From the NCBI GenBank assembly GCA_965223085.1, contig OZ244981.1, positions 3,906,001-3,970,000 on the forward strand: a DNA stretch of 64,000 nucleotides. The letters are read 5' to 3'. Position 1 is the first letter of the stretch. Each line of letters starts with the position of its first letter. The notes under the pieces are model-generated. The model did no database searches. It had not been told where the DNA came from and worked only from the letters and a program-made list of their open reading frames with translations. Origin of the DNA: CBDCVO01 sp965223085 (GTDB lineage Bacteria; Pseudomonadota; Gammaproteobacteria; Ga0077536). Positions 35,355 to 42,954 of the stretch are shown here, piece by piece. The translations under genes were made by a program, and so were the position numbers.

Positions 35355-35591
35355 TTATGCAAGGTTTGCATTAATGTAATCGATGGCTTGCTGAACCGTG
35401 GTAATTTTTTCTGCTTCTTCGTCCGGGATTTCAGTTTTGAATTCCTCTTCCAGCGCCATTACCAACTCAACCGTGTCAAGTGAATCAGCACCCAAATCAT
35501 CAACAAAGGAAGCTTCATTCGTAACTTCTTCGTCTTTGACACCCAATTGTTCGACTACGATTTTCTTGACTCGTTCGTCAACGCTACTCAT
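35355..35591 (-). CDS. acpP: Acyl carrier protein
   Basis: 78 residues, acidic and all-helical, carrying growing acyl chains on 4'-phosphopantetheine attached to Ser37 in DDLGADSLDTVEL. The start at 35591 (MSSVDERVKK) gives the standard length; the frame extends upstream to 35672 without family likeness. The prosthetic group would be attached by AcpS encoded at 46727-47113. It lies in the fabG-acpP-fabF order with a 171-bp gap from fabG, which may hold its own promoter. Confidence 0.96.
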   Translation of the reverse strand: MSSVDERVKKIVVEQLGVKDEEVTNEASFVDDLGADSLDTVELVMALEEEFKTEIPDEEAEKITTVQQAIDYINANLA

Positions 35592-35762
35592 ATCTGGAAC
35601 ATCCTCCCAACTCATACGCAACTTAAGCTGCGGCAGTGGTAGTTTAGTGGAATAACAACAACTTGCAAGCAACGGGATTTTACGTTGCTTTATGCGTTTA
35701 ACTATAAGAAATTACACGACATATCCGTCCTTAAACAAACAATGATGCAGGGATCGACATAC

Positions 35763-36503
35763 TTACGACAGATACATGCCGCCATTGACGTGAATCGTTT
35801 GACCGGTAACGTAGGCAGCTTGATCGCTTGCTAGAAATTTAACCATAGCTGCGATCTCTTCAACTGCACCGAAACGGCCCATAGGGATGCGTGCCAACGT
35901 CGCGTCGCGTTGCGTGTCGTTCAATGCGCGCGTCATATCGGTATCGATTAACCCAGGCGCAACGGCATTCACCGTAATGCCACGGGTAGCAACTTCAAGC
36001 GCAAGGGATTTTGTAAAACCGATCACGCCAGCTTTCGCTGCCGCGTAATTCGCTTGGCCGGCATTGCCGGTCGCACCGACTATCGATGTCAGATTAACTA
36101 TCCTACCGTAGCGAGCCTTCACCATCGCGCGAAGAACCCGCTTACACAAATGAAACACCGCGCTCAAGTCAGCGGCGACAACATGATCCCACTCGTCGTC
36201 TTTCATACGCAAGAGCAAATTATCGCGCGTTAACCCGGCGTTATTAATTAAGACTTGCGGTACGGCTTTGAGTTCATCTAATTGTGAAAACAGGACATCG
36301 ATCGAACTCGACTTACTTACATCTACAACCACGCCTCGATGGGTGTCACCGTATCGGGCGAGGTGTTCGCTAATGCGGGTCGCACCCTCGGTGGTAGTCG
36401 CGGTACCGACCACGCGATAGCCGCTAGCCGCGAGCGTCTCACCAATGGCTTTACCGATCCCCCGGCTGGCACCGGTTACCAGCGCCGTACACGTATCGCT
36501 CAT
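35763..36503 (-). CDS. fabG: 3-oxoacyl-[ACP] reductase
   Basis: 246-residue NADPH-dependent SDR. TALVTGASRGIGKAIGETL binds the cofactor; NNAGLTRDNLLLRMKDDEWD, the Ser of NLTSIVGATGNAGQ and YAAAKAGVIGF form the active site. The C-terminus GMYLS is typical of FabG. It starts four bases downstream of the fabD stop codon and precedes acpP. Confidence 0.95.
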   Translation of the reverse strand: MSDTCTALVTGASRGIGKAIGETLAASGYRVVGTATTTEGATRISEHLARYGDTHRGVVVDVSKSSSIDVLFSQLDELKAVPQVLINNAGLTRDNLLLRMKDDEWDHVVAADLSAVFHLCKRVLRAMVKARYGRIVNLTSIVGATGNAGQANYAAAKAGVIGFTKSLALEVATRGITVNAVAPGLIDTDMTRALNDTQRDATLARIPMGRFGAVEEIAAMVKFLASDQAAYVTGQTIHVNGGMYLS

Positions 36504-36506
36504 CGT

Positions 36507-37451
36507 TTATTTTCCATTCAGCATCGCTCGTAACGGCGCAAAATTATCCGCACTCCGTAACGACCCGATTTGCAACTGCTTGGCGCAGCGACGCGCCAAA
36601 GGACCCAACACACCACCGGGCCCGCATTCCACCACGTGGGTAATGCCGCGGGCGGCAAAGTACTCAATGGTTTGCTGCCAACGCACCGCTCCGGTCATTT
36701 GGGCGATGAGGCGTATCCGAATTTCGTGCGGCTCATTTTGAATGCTTACGTCGACGTTGTGAACAACTGGTATTTTCGGAGTTTTGAGCTCGACGCCACT
36801 AAGCGGCGCCGCCAAGCGCTCCGCCGCCGGCTGCATCAAGTCCGAATGCACCGGCGCGCTGACCGGTAAGGGCACGATCTTTTTCGCCCCCTGCGCTTTC
36901 GCCTCCTCGGCCACGGCAATGACCGCTGCGCGGTGACCGGAGATCACAATTTGGCCGGGCGCATTGATATTCGCGCATTGCACGACTTCAGCCCCGCGGC
37001 GCGCGAGACAGAGCGTCTCAAGAATATCGAAATCCAAACCGAGCACCGCGTACAGCGCACCGATTTGTTCGGGTACCGCTTCATGCATAAATTGGCCACG
37101 TTGTCCTACCAAGGCCACAGCGTCATCGAAAGCGAGCGCACCGCCACATACCAGCGCAGCATATTCCCCTAAGCTGTGACCAGCGAGCAGAGCGGGGCTT
37201 GCACCCCCAGCGTCGTGCCAACAATGCCACAAGGCGACGTCAGCGACTAACATCGCGGGTTGGGTATGCACAGTTTGGTTAAGTGTTTCCGCGGGACCTC
37301 GCTCCACCAGCTCCCACAGGTCATAGTCGAGATGCTCGCTGGCGCGTTCGAACCAAGTTTTAATGCGGGGAAATTCCTCGCTCAGCGAGCTCATCATGCC
37401 GACGGCCTGAGAGCCTTGCCCTGGAAATATAAACGCGAGCGTTGGATTCAT
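36507..37451 (-). CDS. fabD: Malonyl-CoA:ACP transacylase
   Basis: 314 residues with FIFPGQGSQAVGMM at the start, the active serine in LAGHSLGEYAALV (Ser93), the malonate-binding arginine in VGQRGQFMHEAV and the catalytic His in VSAPVHSDLM. It supplies malonyl-ACP. Its start directly abuts the plsX stop; fabH, which sits between plsX and fabD in enterobacteria, is absent. Confidence 0.95.
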   Translation of the reverse strand: MNPTLAFIFPGQGSQAVGMMSSLSEEFPRIKTWFERASEHLDYDLWELVERGPAETLNQTVHTQPAMLVADVALWHCWHDAGGASPALLAGHSLGEYAALVCGGALAFDDAVALVGQRGQFMHEAVPEQIGALYAVLGLDFDILETLCLARRGAEVVQCANINAPGQIVISGHRAAVIAVAEEAKAQGAKKIVPLPVSAPVHSDLMQPAAERLAAPLSGVELKTPKIPVVHNVDVSIQNEPHEIRIRLIAQMTGAVRWQQTIEYFAARGITHVVECGPGGVLGPLARRCAKQLQIGSLRSADNFAPLRAMLNGK

Positions 37452-38459
37452 TTAGCTGCTGAGAGATGCTTCGAGCTGATCGGTAATTTGGTTGGTGATC
37501 GATTGCTGTGTTTCGATCAAAGCCTGTTCGATGGCATGTCCAAACGAAACGCTGTCCGCGCTGCCGTGACTTTTAACCACGATACCACGCAAACCCAGCA
37601 AGCTCGCACCATTATATCGCCGTGGATCTGCACGGTGGCGCAAACTACGCAATGCCGGTTTTGCGAACACCGCACATAGTTTTCGATAAAAACTACGTTC
37701 GAATTCCTCGCGCGCCATTTCCGCCAACATGGATGCAACTCCCTCACTCGCTTTCAGCGCGACGTTGCCCACAAAACCGTCGCAGACAATGATGTCGAAT
37801 TTGCTTTTGAAAATATCGTTGCCTTCCGCAAAACCGACATAGTTAAGCGCGCTGCTCTCTAACAACACCGCGGTTTGTTTGACACGGTCGTTCCCTTTTA
37901 TCTCTTCCTCACCAATGTTCAATAACGCCACGGACGGCGCCGCCTCGTTGCCGACCGCAGACGCCAACACTGAGCCCATCACGGCGAAACGAAATAGCTC
38001 TTCTGAGCTCGAGTCGACGTTCGCACCGAGGTCTAGCATATGCGTCGTGCCGTACAAACTCGGCATCGCGGCACAGATCGCCGGTCGATCGATCCCCGGT
38101 AGGGTTTTGAGTACAAAACGTGCGATCGCCATTAACGCACCGGTATTGCCCGCGCTGACACACGCCCCACAAGTGCCGTCTTTGACCAGATCGATCGCGA
38201 TGCGCATCGAAGATTCACGACGGTTACGTAGCGCAACAGAGGGTTTATCTCGCATCGCGACCACATCAGGCGCATGCACGATGTGGAGCCGCTCACTGTT
38301 TTCGGGCTGCTCATCGAGCAAATCGCGCAAAGCTTGTTCGTCCCCAACCAAGTGTATATGGAGTTCGGGATGACGCTTGAGCGCCTCGAGACTTGCCGCG
38401 AATACGACTTCCGGGCCTAAGTCACCACCCATGGCGTCGACGGATATATCCGGAGTCAA
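37452..38459 (-). CDS. plsX: Phosphate acyltransferase PlsX
   Basis: 335 residues. It makes acyl-phosphate from acyl-ACP, the first step of phospholipid synthesis through PlsY. Family motifs are ISVDAMGGDLGPEVVFAA, SAGNTGALMAIARFVLKTLP, LDLGANVDSSSEELF, CDGFVGNVALKASEGVASM and NGASLLGLRGIVVKSHGSAD. It is downstream of rpmF in the usual order. It has no membrane segment, as expected for a peripheral protein. Confidence 0.95.
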   Translation of the reverse strand: MTPDISVDAMGGDLGPEVVFAASLEALKRHPELHIHLVGDEQALRDLLDEQPENSERLHIVHAPDVVAMRDKPSVALRNRRESSMRIAIDLVKDGTCGACVSAGNTGALMAIARFVLKTLPGIDRPAICAAMPSLYGTTHMLDLGANVDSSSEELFRFAVMGSVLASAVGNEAAPSVALLNIGEEEIKGNDRVKQTAVLLESSALNYVGFAEGNDIFKSKFDIIVCDGFVGNVALKASEGVASMLAEMAREEFERSFYRKLCAVFAKPALRSLRHRADPRRYNGASLLGLRGIVVKSHGSADSVSFGHAIEQALIETQQSITNQITDQLEASLSS

Positions 38460-38550
38460 CGGAGTACGCTAGCAGCGAGGTGATAATGAGCCCGCCGGCC
38501 GTCGAACGGCGGCCCAAATTGCGGCGCACGAAATCCTTGCCGCACCGACC

Positions 38551-38727
38551 CTAGTCTTTCTCAGGCAGAACGCGTTTGCCTCGATAATAGCCGTCGTCGG
38601 TGACGTGATGACGGCGGTGGATTTCGCCTGTGGTCGGGTCTTCCGACAAGGTCGTCGCCTTTAAGGCATCGTGGGCGCGCCGCGTGCCGCGCTTAGAGGG
38701 TGTTTTACGATTCTGTTGTACAGCCAT
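38551..38727 (-). CDS. rpmF: Ribosomal protein bL32
   Basis: 58 residues: MAVQQNRKTPSKRGTRRAHD at the start, then LSEDPTTGEIHRRHHVTDDG and YYRGKRVLPEKD. It is basic, begins like all gammaproteobacterial L32 proteins, and lies between yceD and plsX as expected. The zinc-binding cysteines found in some L32 proteins are absent, the C-minus form. It is below the size at which most open-frame lists report genes. Confidence 0.95.
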   Translation of the reverse strand: MAVQQNRKTPSKRGTRRAHDALKATTLSEDPTTGEIHRRHHVTDDGYYRGKRVLPEKD

Positions 38728-38903
38728 AGTTTCCGAACTTTCTTACATCTTAGGCGGTAGAGGTGACAGTGTAATGTCATTTTGCATTTTGCTAAAGCCT
38801 AATAGTCTGTTGAAAAACTATTGCGAAGGCTGTCTATGGTGCCGCGGCAACGCTATCGATGTGCCGGCACAAGGTGTTGCCGCTAATGCCCGAGTAGCGC
38901 AGA

Positions 38904-39401
38904 TTAGGGCTTTCGCGATGCGCTGTTGGCAAGTAGCTCAGCGAGTGCACGGAACGGTTGACACGATCTTGCTTGCTGATTCGCCGTCGCCTGAGCACGA
39001 CATTCCGATATCTCGTGCAAGGCGATCATCGGACAGGCTAGCATTATTTCATCTTCTAGTATTGCAATTAAGTCCAAGCGTGGATCGTCTTCCGCATGCC
39101 AGTCACAGTCATTTAGGTCGAGGTCTAAATCGCTATGCAGGTCTAAGGTAAAGGGCTCGAGGCAACGCTGACAGACCAACTCGACGGTAAACGTAATCAT
39201 TCCTTGGAGTTGGAATTGCTGGCCACCGCGACGGCTGAAACGAACGACGGCGTGGGCCAGATCGGTGCGGTGCCCGAGATTTTTGAGCCGCGGCAACGCC
39301 GCGTCGTTAAGTGTGCCGCAGAGCTCGGACTGCTGATCTGCAAGTCGCGCCGGATCGACCCAGCGAGGTAACGAATCGTCGTCGTTGGCAAGTGAGGACA
39401 T
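38904..39401 (-). CDS. yceD: YceD/DUF177 family protein
   Basis: 165 residues. The conserved core is TFTVELVCQRCLEPFTLDLH, and an acidic stretch DLDLDLNDCDWHAEDDPRLD follows, then DLIAILEDEIMLACPMIALH. YceD (Rnc-linked in some genomes, L32-linked in most) is implicated in 23S rRNA metabolism. The start at 39401 (MSSLAND) is chosen since the upstream frame enters sppA. It precedes rpmF by 176 bp, where rpmF may have its own promoter. Confidence 0.88.
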   Translation of the reverse strand: MSSLANDDDSLPRWVDPARLADQQSELCGTLNDAALPRLKNLGHRTDLAHAVVRFSRRGGQQFQLQGMITFTVELVCQRCLEPFTLDLHSDLDLDLNDCDWHAEDDPRLDLIAILEDEIMLACPMIALHEISECRAQATANQQARSCQPFRALAELLANSASRKP

Positions 39402-39420
39402 GCGAGCTAAGCGCCGCACA

Positions 39421-40377
39421 CTAGCGAAGTTGGAACCCCGGTGCACGCACCGCCAGTTCCTTGGCGAGGGCCGCGCCAAGCCCGCGTGTAAAACGTTCTA
39501 GCGGGCTACGCCGCGGGGTAAAATCGACAATATCTTCCGCGCCGATAATTTCCCGCGCAACAAAACCGCTAGACCCCAAGGCATCCACCAAACCGAGCGC
39601 CATACCCTTCTCGCCCGTCCAGATCAGCCCTGAAAATAGCTCGTCCGATTGCATCACGCGGGAACCGCGCCCCTTGCGTACAGTCTCCACGAATTGCTGG
39701 TGTATCTCATCTAACACGTTCCCGATGTGGCCCGTTTCAGTTTCGTCGAGAGGCAAGAAAGGATCGAGAAAGGCTTTGTGCTCACCGGCTGTGAACAAAC
39801 GTCGTTCGATACCGAGTTTGTCGATGGCGTCAACAAAACCAAAGCTATCGAAACGCACACCGATGGAACCGACCAGGGACGCCTTATCCGCATAGATCTC
39901 GTCCGCCGCCGCCGCAATATAATATCCTCCCGAGGCACAAATATCCTGGATAACCGCGTATAACTTTATGTCCGGATATTTATCCTTCAATCGATAGATC
40001 TCATCGTTAACATAACCGGCTTGGACGGGACTGCCGCCGGGGCTGTTAATGCGCATGATTACGCCGACAGTGCGCGGACTTTCAAACGCAGCGCGTAAGC
40101 CGGCAACGATGCTATCGGCACTGGCGTCGGCACCCTCGGCAATGACCCCGTTGATATCGACCAGCGCGGTGATTTTATCCGCGCCGAAAAAACCACCTAA
40201 ACGTCCGAGATGAGGTAGCGAAATCGCCAATAAAGCGAGCAAATATAAGAAAATCAACATTTTAAAAAAAGTGCTCCAGCGACGCGCGGTGCGCTGCTCG
40301 CGTAGCGCTTCGTAAGCAAAGCGGTTCGCCAGATCGGTATTCCAATGCTGCGGCTCGGGCGGGACGTGTGATGCCAT
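39421..40377 (-). CDS. sppA: Signal peptide peptidase SppA, short form
   Basis: 318-residue inner-membrane protease with one N-terminal membrane span (FFKMLIFLYLLALLAISLPHL). The catalytic Ser is in QDICASGGYYIAAAADEIY and the probable catalytic Lys in TAGEHKAFLDPFLPLDETE. It degrades leftover signal peptides. The length is that of the single-domain (36K) form, not of the ~600-residue E. coli enzyme. The start at 40377 is used since the upstream frame lacks family sequence. Confidence 0.92.
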   Translation of the reverse strand: MASHVPPEPQHWNTDLANRFAYEALREQRTARRWSTFFKMLIFLYLLALLAISLPHLGRLGGFFGADKITALVDINGVIAEGADASADSIVAGLRAAFESPRTVGVIMRINSPGGSPVQAGYVNDEIYRLKDKYPDIKLYAVIQDICASGGYYIAAAADEIYADKASLVGSIGVRFDSFGFVDAIDKLGIERRLFTAGEHKAFLDPFLPLDETETGHIGNVLDEIHQQFVETVRKGRGSRVMQSDELFSGLIWTGEKGMALGLVDALGSSGFVAREIIGAEDIVDFTPRRSPLERFTRGLGAALAKELAVRAPGFQLR

Positions 40378-40630
40378 TGCTGGGGTTTTCCTCGTCGTTC
40401 TATACAGGCGTGATGGGCAGCGCGTACCTGATCCGGTGTGGCGGGGCGCGACCAAGCAAACGCGATCGAGCCTGTATTTTGACCTAAAATTTAATGGCAC
40501 AAAAGCTTAGCACGAAATGTTAACTTCCTATTTTTGTTACTTTAAATAACGCTAATCTCTGTTGCATTTGCATCCTATAAGCGATCTGCCGCCAGCCGCA
40601 GGCCTAGCGGCGCACCGACCGTGGTCGCGC

Positions 40631-41422
40631 TCAAATTAAGTGTAGCTCGGCTGCCCCGAAGCCATCCAACTCAGCAACGATAGTGTCACCCGCTTGGGGC
40701 CATTGTGTGGCCACAATGCTGCCCATCATCACCACCTCGCCCGCATGCAGACCGCGTCCACGTTCGCCGAGATGGTTAGCGAGCCAGGCCAGCGCTTCGA
40801 GGGGGTGACCGAGCACATCGGCACCGCAGCCTGCGCCCACGACCTCGCCGTCGATCCGCAAACGCCCTGGCACGTGTGCCAGGTCTATCTCACGCCAATC
40901 CGCGCGCGGCGCGCCGAGAACACAGCCGAAGTTGAACGAATTGTCCGCGACTAAGTCGCGCACATCGGCGCTGTCATAATCCCAATTACGATCATCGACG
41001 ATCTCGATGGCAGCCATCGCGGCGGCGACAAACTCGGCGATGGTAGCGCGCGTATGGGCACCGTCAGAAAGCGGAACATCCCGTCCGATGCGCACCGCGA
41101 TCTCTGCTTCTACCGCGATGCGGACATAATCGTCAGCGCGACGCTGGCACGGTGAAGTGTGAATGGTATCGTCTAAGATCGCACCACAACACGGATGATC
41201 GATCCCCACCAGTGCCTGCATAACGGGCGTCGTGAGGGCTATTTTCCAGCCTCCGAGCGGGCGGTCCAGTGCGTGCATGAGTTCGATATAGGCATCCTGG
41301 ATCGCAACCGCAGCATCGAGATCTGGCGGTCTCAGGGTGCCAGTTAAAGGCGTCATATTCTGTTTTTCCCGATGCTGCCCCAGCATGGCTCGGGCCGCCT
41401 GTCGGGCTCGCGTTGGATCCAT
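40631..41422 (-). CDS. 2-keto-4-pentenoate hydratase-like (FAH superfamily) protein
   Basis: 263 residues resembling MhpD/TesE/BphH-type hydratases of meta-cleavage pathways: LGGWKIALTTPVMQALVGID, the metal-binding acidic residues in VRIAVEAEIAVRIGRDVPL and AMAAIEIVDDR, and EVVMMGSIVATQWPQAGDTI. It would hydrate 2-oxopent-4-enoate or a relative. No other meta-cleavage gene is nearby, and it is wedged between rluC and sppA, which are normally close, so it may be a later insertion. The start at 41422 is preferred over 41455 for family fit. Confidence 0.78.
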   Translation of the reverse strand: MDPTRARQAARAMLGQHREKQNMTPLTGTLRPPDLDAAVAIQDAYIELMHALDRPLGGWKIALTTPVMQALVGIDHPCCGAILDDTIHTSPCQRRADDYVRIAVEAEIAVRIGRDVPLSDGAHTRATIAEFVAAAMAAIEIVDDRNWDYDSADVRDLVADNSFNFGCVLGAPRADWREIDLAHVPGRLRIDGEVVGAGCGADVLGHPLEALAWLANHLGERGRGLHAGEVVMMGSIVATQWPQAGDTIVAELDGFGAAELHLI

Positions 41423-41553
41423 CGAGTGGCCCTCGTCATGGCGAACGAAACTCAATTATGCGCAAAACCACGAAGCGAATGCTATCGCTATACCGGCATG
41501 AAACTACCGGCAGCGCTGCGGCGTTCTTGCCCGACCCGCATCGACGCGCAGAA

Positions 41554-42513
41554 TTACCCCGGTGACGTTTGACGCAAGCGCGTGAGCACCGCTGCCAAAT
41601 CGGCGGGCAAACGCGCCGTGGCGCGATAGCGTTGCCCACGTAAACTGAATTCCAGCACACTCGCGTGCAAAAAAAGGCGGCCTAAGCCGAGCGCTTTAAA
41701 ACGTGCGTTGACATCGGGATCACCGTAGCGCTGATCGCCGACGATAGGATGCTGCAACGCTTGAGCATGGGCGCGTATCTGGTGCGTCCTGCCGGTTTCG
41801 ATCGTCACGCGGCAAAAGCTCGTACCCGCGCGCGTCTCGAGACTTTCGTAACGGGTGTGCGCGGTGCGTCCGTGAGGTGCCGATTGAATTCGCTTCTCAC
41901 CATCATCGCCACGCCAGGCTGCCAAAGGCGCCGTCACCGAGATATCCTTGGCGTGTAAGCGCCCTGCCAACAACGCGAAATAGCGTTTCGTGAAGCCGCC
42001 GCTCGCTAAAGACGCATTGAGGGCACGTAAAGCTTCGGTATTTTTAGCGAGCAACACGCACCCAGAGGTATCGCGATCAAGTCGATGGACTAAATCGACG
42101 CGCGTGACGGCTGGGCGTAGCTGCCGAATCACGTCGACTAAGCCGTAGTTCAAGCCGCTACCGCTGTGCACGGCTAAGCCCGCGGGTTTGTCCACCACGA
42201 TAAAATCGTCACTTTCCAACACGATCGCTGCTTCGATGCGCGTTTGCACGCGCCGCGGCGTGGAACGCCGGCGCCGCTCCGCAGCACGTAGTGGTGGGAT
42301 ACGGACGCGATCACCGATCTGGAGACGCTGCTGGGGTCGAGCTCGACGGCCATTCACCCGTACTTGGCCGGTGCGAATCAAGCGATAGAGCAGCGTGCGT
42401 GGGATGCGCACCTGACTCATAACAAAATTATCCAAGCGTCGTGCCTCGGCATGCGCATCGACGATTTCGATTTTAGCCGCGCTCGGTGTCCGATTTGGGC
42501 GCTTCTTAAGCAT
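41554..42513 (-). CDS. rluC: 23S rRNA pseudouridine synthase RluC
   Basis: 319 residues. An N-terminal S4 RNA-binding domain (RRLDNFVMSQVRIPRTLLYR; GQVRVNGRRA) precedes the RluA-type catalytic domain with the active aspartate in LVHRLDRDTSGCVLLAKN. ETGRTHQIRAHAQALQHPIV follows. RluC modifies U955, U2504 and U2580 in E. coli. The location divergent from rne confirms the assignment over RluA/RluD. Confidence 0.93.
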   Translation of the reverse strand: MLKKRPNRTPSAAKIEIVDAHAEARRLDNFVMSQVRIPRTLLYRLIRTGQVRVNGRRARPQQRLQIGDRVRIPPLRAAERRRRSTPRRVQTRIEAAIVLESDDFIVVDKPAGLAVHSGSGLNYGLVDVIRQLRPAVTRVDLVHRLDRDTSGCVLLAKNTEALRALNASLASGGFTKRYFALLAGRLHAKDISVTAPLAAWRGDDGEKRIQSAPHGRTAHTRYESLETRAGTSFCRVTIETGRTHQIRAHAQALQHPIVGDQRYGDPDVNARFKALGLGRLFLHASVLEFSLRGQRYRATARLPADLAAVLTRLRQTSPG

Positions 42514-42954
42514 TCTTACACATTCGAGATGGATACCGTAAGCCCCTGATTGCTGAAGAATCCTAAGACTGATATAGTCACTTTCCTGAGTGCCGCAGAA
42601 TCACTGTATTGAGGCACACATGAAACCACCACACAAGCACGCTAGGTGTGGCACCGTGGCGCACCAGCAACGTGGGTAACTGCGTGACGAGCACGCTCCA
42701 GAATGAGTACGTACACGAACCGCTTATCGATCACCGCGCACAGCTATAGTTTTACGCCGTCGGTCTCGCCGTCCTGATTAATACTCGCCCACGGAGTGTA
42801 AGTCCATAGAGACCAGCCTGCAGCCGTATTGGTGGACAGGGCCTTGTGAGTGCTCATGGATTAATTTCGCAGGGGTTCGTACCTCGGCAAGGCCAGCAAC
42901 CGTACACGCGGCCGGCCGCAGCAGCGACATGCGACACAGTAGGATTCTAAATCG
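42514..42954 (+). promoter_or_regulatory. rluC-rne divergent region and probable rne leader
   Basis: This 441-bp region between divergent rluC and rne has no recognisable gene. In related bacteria rne has a long structured 5' leader through which RNase E controls its own mRNA; several short GC-rich dyads near 42880-42930 (for example GCGGCCGGCCGC) fit such a leader. TAGGATTC lies seven bases before the ATG. Confidence 0.4.

Noticed and set aside
38460..38550. GC-rich dyad between rpmF and plsX as a terminator
   Set aside because: The stem contains a bulge and no T run follows, so I do not call an intrinsic terminator.
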